From CAZIIK01 sp964539235 (lineage in GTDB: Bacteria > Pseudomonadota > Gammaproteobacteria > Francisellales > CACEW01), in assembly GCA_964539235.1 (NCBI GenBank), contig CAZIIK010000004.1, positions 1 to 35,122 on the forward strand: a stretch of 35,122 nucleotides of DNA, written 5' to 3'. The translations under genes were made by a program, and so were the position numbers. The notes beneath the pieces are model-generated. The model had not been told where the DNA came from. It ran no database searches and saw only the letters and a program-made list of their open reading frames with translations. This document shows positions 1-8,610 of the stretch, piece by piece; within the stretch, counting starts at the first letter, position 1, and every line of letters starts with the position of its first letter.

Positions 1-38
1 GATAGCTCAGCAGCCAAATTTCCTGTAACATTTTGCAT
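1..38 (-). CDS. 5' end of an unidentified gene running off the left edge
   Basis: An ATG on the minus strand at 38-36 opens a frame that stays open to the window edge and encodes MQNVTGNLAAEL. A good Shine-Dalgarno sequence (AGGAGA on the minus strand, about 8 bases upstream) supports this start. Only twelve residues are visible, so no function can be given. The ribosome binding site lies in the 3' arm of a strong hairpin (see the entry at 36-98), so translation may be controlled by RNA structure. The call rests on the RBS plus open frame. Confidence 0.5.
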   Translation of the reverse strand, partial: MQNVTGNLAAEL

Positions 39-98
39 GTGGCGTATCTCCTATTTTTGTTGACTTATTTTTGCTGAAAATAGACAACAGGATACGCC
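36..98 (-). promoter_or_regulatory. Leader hairpin covering the ribosome binding site
   Basis: In the minus-strand transcript GGCGTATC (98-91) pairs perfectly with GATACGCC (48-41). Inside it GTTG/CAAC (88-85 / 62-59) and TATTTT/AAAATA (82-77 / 71-66) extend the fold. The 3' arm overlaps the end of the AGGAGA ribosome binding site and all of the spacer, two bases before the ATG at 38. Such a fold would hide the initiation site, as in RNA thermometers and translational riboswitches. That role is inference; the pairing is seen directly. Confidence 0.5.
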
Positions 99-176
99 GC
101 TTCACTCACACTGTCATACACCAGAAATTATCATAACTCGCATAATTGACCTCTCAGGTAATCAAAAACCGAGCGA

Positions 177-204
177 AGTCTATTTAATTAAAGTTTTTTG
201 TCAA
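177..204 (-). promoter_or_regulatory. Candidate promoter for the left-edge gene
   Basis: On the minus strand a perfect -35 box TTGACA (204-199) is followed after 16 bases by TAGACT (182-177), which matches four of six positions of the -10 consensus. The surrounding 150 bases are very AT-rich. It would give a leader of about 130 bases that includes the hairpin at 36-98. This is a consensus match only. Confidence 0.3.
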
Positions 205-267
205 TAAAAACACATCAAAAATATATATAAATATAATTAAATTTATTTTTTTAGAAAATCCCTATAA

Positions 268-927
268 TTAATCAAGCGATGGTAAGCAATCATAACAACG
301 ATAATATGGCAAGCGAAAACCCAACTTACGATTGATGGCAGCAGAAGGCTGAGTCACAGCATTCGACGTCACTTCAGATAAATTGGGATGCCTGGCCTGA
401 ATAGATTGAATACCATTGTATGTCAGCCGAGTACCGAACCCTGAAACCCTCGTTTGACTTACCAAATTCATTGGATCCGAAACTATGTAACCCACTTGTG
501 CTGTTAAACCCTCGTCATGTAAAGAAAACTTTGATAAACCGAGCAGTTTGTTGTCCCGATAAACTAAGGAAAAAGCAACACGACTTGGGCTAGTATGGGG
601 GTATTCAAGAATAGCCTTGATGCCACGAAAGTTTTCACGCGAAAGATCCGCACTGATTGTTGCATTCGTAAAAAATCACTGTCGGCTACTTGGCAAATAA
701 ACACGAGTAAAAATACCCATTCCACTCCTGTTATATCTATCGATAATCCCGCCTATTAGTTGGTTACGGAAAACCATCAACAGCGAAATGGATGCGATCA
801 TGATAAAACAGAACAACAACAATAAACCTATAAGTCTTCGGTTTGGAAAATCTATTACCACACTGTGCTGCGTTGTCCTTATATACCAGCCTTTGCTCGG
901 AGTGCCGATAGCATTTGCAAAAAACAA
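268..927 (-). pseudogene. Broken gene remnant, membrane segment plus GNAT-like tail
   Basis: One minus-strand frame runs from a TTG-like start at 927 to a TAA at 268 and is interrupted only by a TGA at 678-676. The first part (83 codons) has one clear hydrophobic segment (LIGLLLLFCFIMIASISLL). The second part (about 135 codons) has no ATG near its beginning, which argues against an independent gene. It ends with PSAAINRKLGFR, resembling the Asn-x-Lys-Leu-Gly-Phe end of GNAT acetyltransferases, preceded by a beta-rich stretch of the right kind. Whether both halves belonged to one protein is unclear. The reading as a decayed acetyltransferase-like gene is tentative. The stretch 928-1085 holds nothing else I can support. 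Confidence 0.35.
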
Positions 928-1085
928 TGCAACACAATCAAAATGAGGCTTACGCGAGCAGGTTAATCAATTCGTATGCGGGTATGCATAGAAGAATAAC
1001 TCGGGCTATTTTCCCTAACGATATTTTGCCCCAGATGGCTAACCATGGTGTCGATGGGTTCGAGATCTATTCGGAAGAATTGACA

Positions 1086-1123
1086 GGCTGAGCAAATCAG
1101 CCCCCAAACAGGATTAAACCTGT
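1086..1123 (-). terminator. Hairpins at the end of sucB
   Basis: Two small stem-loops lie at and behind the sucB stop codon: ACAGG/CCTGT (1108-1112 / 1119-1123, overlapping the stop) and GGCTGA/TCAGCC (1086-1091 / 1097-1102). The minus-strand sequence after the second is only mildly T-rich, so this is a weak intrinsic terminator at best for the sdh-suc transcript. Confidence 0.35.
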
Positions 1124-2292
1124 AACAGCATACGGGCTGGTTGCTCTAGATATTCTTTAATCGTTTTCAGAAAGGTAACGGACTGCGCGCCATCAATAAT
1201 GCGGTGATCATACGACAATGCCAGGTACATAATAGGTCGAATCACCACTTCACCATTGATCGCAACCGGACGCTCTACAATATTGTGCATACCTAAAATT
1301 GCGCTTTGTGGTGCGTTAATGATCGGCGTCGACAGCATAGAACCAAATCCACCACCATTAGTAATGGTAAAGGTGCCGCCTTGCATATCGTCGATTGACA
1401 GTGTGCCTTCACGCGCTTTGTCAGCGAATCCGCGAATACCTTTTTCCACATCAGCCATCGACATTTGATCTGTATTACGCAGCACCGGCACAACCAAGCC
1501 ACGCGGCGAAGACACTGCAATGCTGACGTCAAAGTAACCATGATAAACAATATCATCACCATCAATTGAAGCATTGACTTCAGGTAATTGTTTTAATGCT
1601 TCTGTAGCCGCTTTAACAAAGAACGACATAAAGCCTAAACGCACACCATGTTGCTTCTCAAACACATCTTTATACGATTTTCTCAGATCCATCACGGGCT
1701 GCATATCAACCTCATTAAAAGTAGTGAGAATGGCATTTTCATGTTGCACTTTTAACAGACGTGCCGCCACAGTTTTGCGCAGACGTGTCATACGGACGCG
1801 TTCTTCAACACGCGCGCCAGGTTGAACCACTTCTGTAGATTGTTGCGCGGCGGGTTGCGATTGATTGGCATTCGCCAAATGCTGTTTCACATCCTCGACG
1901 GTTAGCTTGCCACCTTTTCCCGTACCGGAAATATGCTGTGCCTGCAGATTATGTTCTGCCAATAAACGTCGCACTGCTGGAGATACGGCATCATCAGTTG
2001 CAACAGTTGCTGGCTCAGCAGCTTCTTGTTTCACTGGTGCCTCAGCCACAGCTTCACCTGGCGCCATTTGACCAATGACTTCCTCGCTCACCACAGTGTC
2101 ACCTTCGTCTTTTAGCGCTTTGCCCATCACACCGGCAACCATGGCTGGCACTTCCAATAGAACCTTGTCGGTTTCAATCTCAACAATAATATCGCCTTCA
2201 GCAATGGCATCGCCTTCGGCTTTATGCCAAGCGGCAATTTCACCTTCGGCAACTGATTCTGGAAATACGGGTACTTTAACGTCTGTGGACAT
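1114..2292 (-). CDS. sucB: Dihydrolipoyllysine succinyltransferase, E2 of 2-oxoglutarate dehydrogenase
   Basis: This is the E2 core of the 2-oxoglutarate dehydrogenase complex. It carries the succinyl group from the E1 thiamine intermediate on a lipoyl arm to coenzyme A in the cytoplasm. The 392-residue protein has the expected order: an N-terminal lipoyl domain with the lipoylated lysine in ETDKV (Lys43), an Ala/Pro/Glu-rich linker, a peripheral subunit-binding domain (about 103-140, starting VSPAVRRLL), and a C-terminal acyltransferase domain ending in the catalytic motif SYDHRIIDG. Length matches the family. The start at 2292 has the SD AAGGAAAA. It follows sucA with a two-base gap, so the two are cotranscribed and probably translationally coupled. 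The E3 (lpd) gene is not in the window. Confidence 0.97.
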   Translation of the reverse strand: MSTDVKVPVFPESVAEGEIAAWHKAEGDAIAEGDIIVEIETDKVLLEVPAMVAGVMGKALKDEGDTVVSEEVIGQMAPGEAVAEAPVKQEAAEPATVATDDAVSPAVRRLLAEHNLQAQHISGTGKGGKLTVEDVKQHLANANQSQPAAQQSTEVVQPGARVEERVRMTRLRKTVAARLLKVQHENAILTTFNEVDMQPVMDLRKSYKDVFEKQHGVRLGFMSFFVKAATEALKQLPEVNASIDGDDIVYHGYFDVSIAVSSPRGLVVPVLRNTDQMSMADVEKGIRGFADKAREGTLSIDDMQGGTFTITNGGGFGSMLSTPIINAPQSAILGMHNIVERPVAINGEVVIRPIMYLALSYDHRIIDGAQSVTFLKTIKEYLEQPARMLLQV

Positions 2293-2294
2293 AC

Positions 2295-5117
2295 TTATTT
2301 TCCTTGTAATTTTAACGCTTGCGCAACCAACTCGTGCTGCTGCTCATGGTACAATGAGGGATAGCCAACCGCAGGTGCCGCAAAGGCTTCACGACCGACA
2401 TAAGACAGTTTTTGTGTATCATTTAATGACTTGCGAATGGGGAACTGAATGGTATACCAAGTGCCTTGATTCTCAGGCTCTTCTTGGCACCAGACGATAT
2501 CTGTAACGTGAGCATAGGCTGCCATAATGGTTTCAAATGCTTTCTTCGGAAATGGATAGAGTTGCTCAATACGAATAATCGCAACATCTTCCACCTTCTG
2601 CTTGCGACGTTCCGCCAACAAATCGTAATACACCTTACCCTGGCACAGGACCACACGGGTGATGGCTTTGGGTTTCAAGTTGTCTTGCTCGTCAATCACC
2701 AGCTGAAACTCACCATCAATCAAATCATCAACAGATGAGGTGACCAACGGATGACGCAATAAACTCTTCGGCGTCATCACAATCAATGGTTTCCGAAAAG
2801 GCCGCAGCAATTGGCGTCTGAGCATATGAAAATGCTGCGCAGGCGTGGTGGGCACACAGACTTGCATATTGTCATGCGCACACAGTTGCAAGAAACGTTC
2901 CAAACGCGCTGATGAATGCTCTGCGCCCATGCCTTCTTGGCCATGCGGCAAAAATAATACGAGGCCGCACAAACGCCCCCATTTTTCCTCACCTGAGCAA
3001 ATGAATTGATCGATCACAACTTGCGCACCATTGGCAAAATCACCAAACTGCGCTTCCCAAATCACCAATGTTTTCGGATCGGAAGCACTGTATCCATATT
3101 CAAATGCCATAACAGCTTCTTCGGACAGCAAAGAATCAATAATTTCGAACTGTCCTTGATCGGCATGAATATGCTGCAATGGAATATGATTTTCACCTGT
3201 ATTTTGGTCGTGCAACACCGCGTGACGATGCGCAAAGGTTCCTCGGCCGACATCTTCACCCGACAAACGGACGTTAAAACCCGCATCAACCAATGTTGCA
3301 TAGGCTAAAAGCTCAGCATGCCCCCAGTTGACCGCTGTTTTCCCGGCGGTCATCTGCGCCCGTTCATCTAATGTTCTTTTGACTTGTTTCTGCAAAGCCA
3401 AACCGACAGGAAACTGTTCCATTGCCTGAGCGACTTGCAAAAACTGTTTGCGTTCAATACGCGTACTGCAGGCGATATCCCATGGACAGCCTTGGTAAGG
3501 GCCCCAATCGACAATAAATTTCTGATTTAATGATGCCGGAATCATATCTGCAATAACGCTTTCACCCGCTTCTAAGGCTTGACGATAATCTTTTTCCATC
3601 GCCTTGTAGTCAGCTGCTGTCAGCACACCTGCTGCAATCAGTTGATCGGCATATATTTTGGCTGGAATCGGATGTTGGCGAATGGCCTTATACATCATCG
3701 GTTGTGTCGCAGAAGGCTCATCGGCTTCATTGTGCCCATGCGCACGATAGCAGACTAAATCAATCACAATATCTTTGCAGAAGGTATTACGATACGCCAA
3801 AGCCAATTGCGCCACCTGGTATACCGATTCTGGATCATCACCATTCACATGCAGAACTGGCGCCTCAATCATTTTCGCCACATCGGTACAGTAATACGTA
3901 CTGCGCGTATCTAAAGGATGACTGGTGGTAAACCCAATTTGGTTATTGCACACAATATGGATTGAACCACTGGTCCGAAAACCACGGGTTTGTGACATGT
4001 TCAAGGTTTCCATCACCACACCTTGACCGGCAAAAGCAGCATCCCCGTGAATTTGAATCGCCAATACCTGGTCAACATTATGATCACGGCGTGCCTGACG
4101 CGCACGGACAGAACCTTCAACCACTGGACTGACAATCTCCAGATGGGAAGGGTTAAATGCTAAGGCCATATGCAACATACCGCCTTCAGTTTGAATGTCA
4201 GAAGAAAAACCATTGTGGTATTTCATATCACCAGACAATAGGGACTGGTGATGCTTGCCTTCAAATTCCGAAAACAACTCTGCTGGCGTCTTACCAAACA
4301 CATTAACTAGCACGTTTAAACGACCACGGTGCGCCATTCCAACGACTAGCTCTTTGGTGCCCAAATTGGCTGAATCACGAATCAGGGCATCCAACAGTGG
4401 GATTAATGCATCGCCACCTTCTAAGGAAAAACGTTTCTGGCCCACATATTTCATGCCTAAATATTTTTCCAGACCATTCGCTGCCACTAAACGTTGCAAC
4501 AACCACTTTTGCCGTTCCGGTGAGATTTCGGCGTCAGCAGAATGCATATGTTCAATCCGCTCGCGTATCCACTGTTTTTCCTGCTGACTGGTGATATGCA
4601 TGTATTCCACACCCACATGACCGCAGTAAAGTGTCTGCAATGATTCAATAATATTACGCAAGGTACGTGGCTCACATCCACCCAGTGCTTTGACGACAAA
4701 TGTGTCATTTAAATCCGCTTCAGACAGGCCATGATAGGCCAATTCAAGCTCCGGGGTTTCTTCACGCACTCGGTGATTGAGTGGATCAATTTTCGCCCGT
4801 TGATGCCCTACCGATCGGTAGGCATAAATCAAGTCCATAACAGCAGATAATTTTTCTGAGTTGTTCGATGTTGACGCAACTTGTCGACGCCCAACTTGTT
4901 GCGCCAGTACTAAAAATTTATCACGCACAACCGAATGCTGCGGCTCAGTGCGAGACTGATCAACCTGCAAAGCAGAAAAATAATCTCGCCAACTGGGTTC
5001 AACCTGCTGAGGATCGTTCAGATAGGCTTCGTACAGTGATTCTAAGTAACTACTATTCAGCCCGGTTAATTGAGAGCTTTCCTTCTGCTGTTGCATACTC
5101 TCTTGGGAATCATCCAT
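2295..5117 (-). CDS. sucA: 2-oxoglutarate dehydrogenase E1 component
   Basis: This is the thiamine-diphosphate-dependent decarboxylase of the 2-oxoglutarate dehydrogenase complex, the entry point of the succinyl-CoA branch of the TCA cycle. The 940-residue protein has the usual family length. The N-terminal E2-binding segment (LNSSYLESLYEAYLND) is present, as are the conserved HRGRLN motif (263-268), the cofactor motif beginning GDAAF (358) and ending in NNQ (391-393), the GHNEADEP motif, and the C-terminal transketolase-like domain with EYGYSASDP. It sits between sdhB (22-base gap) and sucB (two-base gap) in one operon. Nothing is missing or broken. Confidence 0.98.
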   Translation of the reverse strand: MDDSQESMQQQKESSQLTGLNSSYLESLYEAYLNDPQQVEPSWRDYFSALQVDQSRTEPQHSVVRDKFLVLAQQVGRRQVASTSNNSEKLSAVMDLIYAYRSVGHQRAKIDPLNHRVREETPELELAYHGLSEADLNDTFVVKALGGCEPRTLRNIIESLQTLYCGHVGVEYMHITSQQEKQWIRERIEHMHSADAEISPERQKWLLQRLVAANGLEKYLGMKYVGQKRFSLEGGDALIPLLDALIRDSANLGTKELVVGMAHRGRLNVLVNVFGKTPAELFSEFEGKHHQSLLSGDMKYHNGFSSDIQTEGGMLHMALAFNPSHLEIVSPVVEGSVRARQARRDHNVDQVLAIQIHGDAAFAGQGVVMETLNMSQTRGFRTSGSIHIVCNNQIGFTTSHPLDTRSTYYCTDVAKMIEAPVLHVNGDDPESVYQVAQLALAYRNTFCKDIVIDLVCYRAHGHNEADEPSATQPMMYKAIRQHPIPAKIYADQLIAAGVLTAADYKAMEKDYRQALEAGESVIADMIPASLNQKFIVDWGPYQGCPWDIACSTRIERKQFLQVAQAMEQFPVGLALQKQVKRTLDERAQMTAGKTAVNWGHAELLAYATLVDAGFNVRLSGEDVGRGTFAHRHAVLHDQNTGENHIPLQHIHADQGQFEIIDSLLSEEAVMAFEYGYSASDPKTLVIWEAQFGDFANGAQVVIDQFICSGEEKWGRLCGLVLFLPHGQEGMGAEHSSARLERFLQLCAHDNMQVCVPTTPAQHFHMLRRQLLRPFRKPLIVMTPKSLLRHPLVTSSVDDLIDGEFQLVIDEQDNLKPKAITRVVLCQGKVYYDLLAERRKQKVEDVAIIRIEQLYPFPKKAFETIMAAYAHVTDIVWCQEEPENQGTWYTIQFPIRKSLNDTQKLSYVGREAFAAPAVGYPSLYHEQQHELVAQALKLQGK

Positions 5118-5138
5118 GTCGATACCTCGCTCAGCTAT

Positions 5139-5864
5139 TTATACGGCTTTCTTCAACATCATCGATCTGAGTTTACCAATGGCTTTTGTGGGATTAAGCC
5201 CTTTTGGACACACGTTCACACAATTCATAATGCCGCGGCAACGGAACACACTAAATGGGTCTTCCAAGTCTTTTAACCGTTCTTCAGTTGCTTGGTCACG
5301 GCTATCAGCCACAAAACGATAGGCCTGTAGCAAACCCGCAGGACCGATAAATTTATCCGGATTCCACCAGAATGATGGACAGGATGTTGTACAACACGCA
5401 CATAAAATGCATTCATACAAACCATCGAGCCTGGCACGATCTTCCGGAGATTGTAAACGTTCTTTCGCCGGTGTTGGGCCTTCACCTGGTTGCAGGTAAG
5501 GCTTAACACGCTCGTAATTTTTGTAGAACTGAGTCATATCCACAATCAAATCACGAATGACAGGTAATCCAGGCAAAGGTTTTAACACAATCGGTGTTTT
5601 GAGTTCATTCAACGATGTGATACAAGCCAGACGATTTTTACCGTTGACATTCATGCCATCTGATCCACATACCCCTTCACTACAAGAACGACGTAAGGCC
5701 AATGTAGGATCTTGCTCCTTCAGCATTTCAATTGCAGTCAATAACATCATGCCGCCACTTTTAGGCACATCCAACGAATACTGCTGCATTTCGGGTTTCT
5801 GACTGACCTCTGGATTATAACGATACACTTGGAATTCAATCGTTTTCATGTCTGCCGCATTCAT
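5139..5864 (-). CDS. sdhB: Succinate dehydrogenase iron-sulfur subunit
   Basis: This is the electron-transfer subunit of complex II, passing electrons from the SdhA flavin to ubiquinone through three Fe-S clusters. The 2Fe-2S ligands are C61, C66, D69 and C81 (motif CSEGVCGSDG; the Asp is also found in the E. coli enzyme). The ferredoxin-like half carries C152, C155, C158, C162 and C209, C215, C219 for the 4Fe-4S and 3Fe-4S clusters. At 241 residues it is normal length. The ATG at 5864 is preceded by AAGGAG seven bases upstream, which favours it over the internal ATG five codons on. It follows sdhA by 11 bases. Confidence 0.97.
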   Translation of the reverse strand: MNAADMKTIEFQVYRYNPEVSQKPEMQQYSLDVPKSGGMMLLTAIEMLKEQDPTLALRRSCSEGVCGSDGMNVNGKNRLACITSLNELKTPIVLKPLPGLPVIRDLIVDMTQFYKNYERVKPYLQPGEGPTPAKERLQSPEDRARLDGLYECILCACCTTSCPSFWWNPDKFIGPAGLLQAYRFVADSRDQATEERLKDLEDPFSVFRCRGIMNCVNVCPKGLNPTKAIGKLRSMMLKKAV

Positions 5865-5875
5865 GTCAGTTCTCC

Positions 5876-7645
5876 TTAATACACACGCTCTTTGGGCTCA
5901 AATGCTTCAACACGCTTAGGCTTGCGATTCACCGCACGCGTACTCATTTTGTCTTTCTCTGCGAAATACAACGAGTGCTTGAGCCACTTGTCATTGTCAT
6001 GGTCTAGATAATCCTCACGACTATGCGCACCACGTGACTCAGTTCTAAAGTTCGCCGCAGCTGCTGTTGCTACAGCTGTAGCTAATAGGTTATCTAACTC
6101 CAAGGCTTCAATCCGCAATGTATTAAACGCCTGTGACTTATCTGGTAAATGGGCTTTTTCCAAACGTGCTTGCAATGCTTTAAGTTTTTCCAAACCGGAG
6201 GACATCACATCACCGGTACGGAACACTCCAAAATCTTGTTGCATGATTTGCTTCATTTCTGCGCGAATGGCGAACAAGCTTTCGCCCTCAGCATTGTCTT
6301 CCCAGCGTCTCAGACGTGTGAATGACGCATCAATATCATCTTGGCTAATTTCAGGCAGGCTCATTCCTTCGCGAATCGCACCGGATAAATGCAAGCCTGA
6401 AGCGCGACCAAATACCACTAAATCCAACAAGGAGTTACTGCCTAAGCGGTTCGCACCATGCACCGAGACACTGGCGCATTCGCCAACGGCATATAAGCCG
6501 TCAACCACTTGGTCTTTTTTACCTTTCTGCGTCAATACTTGACCATGAATATTAGTTGGTAAGCCACCCATCATATAGTGACACGTCGGCACAACTGGAA
6601 TCGGTGCTTTAATCGGGTCAACATGGGCAAAAGTTTTAGCTAATTCACGAATACCTGGCAAACGCTGGCTGATGATATCTTCACCCAAATGGGTCAAATC
6701 TAAGACGACATGGTCAACACCATTACCATGAATACCACGGCCTTCACGAATCTCAATCATGCTGGAACGTGACACCACATCACGACAAGCCAAATCTTTT
6801 GCATTGGGCGCGTAACGCTCCATAAAACGCTCGCCGTCTTTATTACGCAAAATACCGCCTTCGCCACGACAGCCTTCGGTCACCAACACACCCGCGCCCG
6901 CAATACCTGTCGGATGAAATTGCCAGAACTCAATATCTTGTACGGGCAATCCAGCGCGTAAGGCCATACCAATACCGTCACCGGTATTGATGTAAGCATT
7001 GGTTGTCGAACCATAAATACGGCCTGCGCCACCGGTTGCTAATACGGTGGCACGTGCATGAAAAACTGCCAATTCACCCGTTTCGATGCAAATCGCCGTG
7101 ACACCAGCAATACTGCCATCATCTGCAGAGATCAGATCCAACGCATACCATTCATTGAAGAAGGTTGTTTTTTCTTTCAAATTGCCTTGATACAAAGTGT
7201 GTAATAACGCATGCCCGGTACGGTCTGCCGCAGCACAAGTCCGTTGCGCAATTTTCGCTGGATCATATTCGCGTGACATACCACCAAATGCACGCTGGTA
7301 AATGCGACCATCTTCCAAACGCGAAAATGGCATGCCCATATGTTCCAGCTCATACACAGCTTGTGGCGCCACTTCACACATGTACTCAATACAATCTTGG
7401 TCGCCGATATAGTCAGAACCTTTGACGGTGTCGTACATGTGCCAACGCCAATCATCTTCGTGAACATTCCCCAGGGAAGCCGCCATACCGCCTTGCGCAG
7501 ACACTGTATGCGAACGCGTCGGAAATACTTTTGATAAACATGCGACCTGACAACCTGATTCAGCTAAAGCCAGAGCAGCTCGCATGCCAGCGCCGCCGGC
7601 ACCGATGACAATCGCATCAAATTGATATTTTGCTATACCTGCCAT
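5876..7645 (-). CDS. sdhA: Succinate dehydrogenase flavoprotein subunit
   Basis: This is the catalytic subunit of complex II, oxidising succinate to fumarate at the cytoplasmic face of the inner membrane. The 589-residue protein has the dinucleotide-binding glycine motif GAGGAG (15-20), the SHTVSAQGG motif with the histidine that covalently binds FAD (His46), the substrate-site region HPTGIAGAGVL, and the C-terminal helical domain ending in FEPKERVY, which is typical of SdhA. An SD (GGAG) lies seven bases before the ATG. The start overlaps closely with the end of sdhD (three-base gap). Family length and order are normal. Confidence 0.98.
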   Translation of the reverse strand: MAGIAKYQFDAIVIGAGGAGMRAALALAESGCQVACLSKVFPTRSHTVSAQGGMAASLGNVHEDDWRWHMYDTVKGSDYIGDQDCIEYMCEVAPQAVYELEHMGMPFSRLEDGRIYQRAFGGMSREYDPAKIAQRTCAAADRTGHALLHTLYQGNLKEKTTFFNEWYALDLISADDGSIAGVTAICIETGELAVFHARATVLATGGAGRIYGSTTNAYINTGDGIGMALRAGLPVQDIEFWQFHPTGIAGAGVLVTEGCRGEGGILRNKDGERFMERYAPNAKDLACRDVVSRSSMIEIREGRGIHGNGVDHVVLDLTHLGEDIISQRLPGIRELAKTFAHVDPIKAPIPVVPTCHYMMGGLPTNIHGQVLTQKGKKDQVVDGLYAVGECASVSVHGANRLGSNSLLDLVVFGRASGLHLSGAIREGMSLPEISQDDIDASFTRLRRWEDNAEGESLFAIRAEMKQIMQQDFGVFRTGDVMSSGLEKLKALQARLEKAHLPDKSQAFNTLRIEALELDNLLATAVATAAAANFRTESRGAHSREDYLDHDNDKWLKHSLYFAEKDKMSTRAVNRKPKRVEAFEPKERVY

Positions 7646-7648
7646 GAT

Positions 7649-7999
7649 TTAACTCCATAAAATCCGAATAGCCCACACGAAGTAAACGATAAAAGCCAAT
7701 ACCACAACAATCTGAATCACTGCACGGGCGCAGCCACAGGTCACATAATCCGTCAATATTGTCCAGACACCAACCCAAGCATGGGCAATCAATGACAGCA
7801 CTGCAATCAACGTAAAGATTTTCATCCAACCATGCGCAAACAGCATCGACCATGCCACATAATCAACTGGCATGTGTCCAATAAAAAAGCCAACCAAAAA
7901 CAAGGCATAGAGCGCTAAAATAACTGCGCTAATACGCTGTAAAAACCAATCTTTCAGGCCACTACGACCTAAAGCTGTGATACTGCTTACCATAGCCAA
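7649..7999 (-). CDS. sdhD: Succinate dehydrogenase membrane anchor subunit
   Basis: This is one of the two small membrane anchors that bind haem b and the quinone in complex II. The 116-residue protein has an N-terminal GLKDWFLQRISAVILALYALF segment, whose R-I-S and W-F-x-Q-R pattern is typical of SdhD, and three predicted transmembrane helices. Its start overlaps the end of sdhC. There are two possible ATGs, at 7999 and 7993; the second sits in ATGGTAA with the sdhC stop and has a G-rich stretch upstream, so it may be the true start. Overlap implies coupled translation. Confidence 0.92.
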   Translation of the reverse strand: MAMVSSITALGRSGLKDWFLQRISAVILALYALFLVGFFIGHMPVDYVAWSMLFAHGWMKIFTLIAVLSLIAHAWVGVWTILTDYVTCGCARAVIQIVVVLAFIVYFVWAIRILWS

Positions 8000-8370
8000 A
8001 CCCCCAACGAGATCATTAGAACAACCGAAACCACAATCACCACAATACTGGCGGCTTTACCTGATGGCATCGTCTCAAAATACCCCATATCCATGAAAAG
8101 ATGTTTAACGCCGGCCAACAGGTGGTACAACAAAGCTGACAAAAACAGCCATAAAAAAAAGCGGACTACGCCGCCTTGAAACACCCACGCCAAATAGGCA
8201 AAGCAACGTCCGGAATGTAAGGAAATGGATAAAACCCATAGCAAAGCCGGAATAAACAAGAACAAAATAATGCCTGAGATCCGGTGAAAAATTGAAGCAA
8301 TCGCAGTGATTGGAAATCGGTAACGTAACAAATGACCAATCCCAATATTGCGAGGGCCTGAATGTGCCAT
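7987..8370 (-). CDS. sdhC: Succinate dehydrogenase cytochrome b556 subunit
   Basis: This is the second membrane anchor of complex II. The diagnostic RFPITAIASIFHRISG segment near the N-terminus is almost identical to E. coli SdhC; it carries the conserved Ser and Arg at the quinone site. The later motif HLLAGVKHLFMDMGYFE includes the haem-ligand histidine region. Three hydrophobic helices are visible. The frame is open further upstream to 8508, but I chose the ATG at 8370: it has GGAG six bases before it and gives 127 residues, matching the family's roughly 129. It is the first gene of the sdhCDAB-sucAB operon. Confidence 0.94.
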   Translation of the reverse strand: MAHSGPRNIGIGHLLRYRFPITAIASIFHRISGIILFLFIPALLWVLSISLHSGRCFAYLAWVFQGGVVRFFLWLFLSALLYHLLAGVKHLFMDMGYFETMPSGKAASIVVIVVSVVLMISLGVWLW

Positions 8371-8405
8371 GACACGCTCCATTAGGTGAGTAGAATTCGG
8401 GGCGT

Positions 8406-8414
8406 ATTCTAGCA
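8406..8414 (-). promoter_or_regulatory. Extended -10 of the sdhC promoter
   Basis: The minus strand reads TGC followed by TAGAAT (8411-8406), five of six matches to the -10 box with an extended TGn. It lies about 36 bases before the sdhC ATG, giving a short leader. No good -35 is visible, which is compatible with an extended -10 promoter or an activator-dependent one. It diverges from the gltA promoter. Confidence 0.4.
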
Positions 8415-8544
8415 TAAAGCCGGTCATGCGGAAGTGGACATGCTGAACAAATAACGCACAGATTGATCTCTTAAAAATCTCACTGCAAAACAAGACATGG
8501 CCTAACAATCACCTCGGCACAGAAATATCATCCAACATTCTGCC

Positions 8545-8572
8545 TTGCGGTTTTATTGCGCAACCATATAAT
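8545..8572 (+). promoter_or_regulatory. gltA promoter
   Basis: A perfect TATAAT (8567-8572) stands 16 bases behind TTGCGG (8545-8550), a weak -35 with three of six matches. It lies 38 bases before the gltA ATG. The divergent arrangement with sdhC is the normal one in gammaproteobacteria. Confidence 0.55.
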
Positions 8573-8610
8573 AGTGCCAGTTTTTTCCCCGGAAATAGGA
8601 TTTTCCCACC

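Noticed and set aside
41..98. Hairpin as an intrinsic terminator or IS end
   Set aside because: It has no T-run on either strand and its arm coincides exactly with the translation start region, so a role in translation is more plausible.
2075..2506. A 143-codon plus-strand frame opposite sucB/sucA
   Set aside because: Ser/Thr/Pro-rich shadow of two clearly coding genes, without an RBS.
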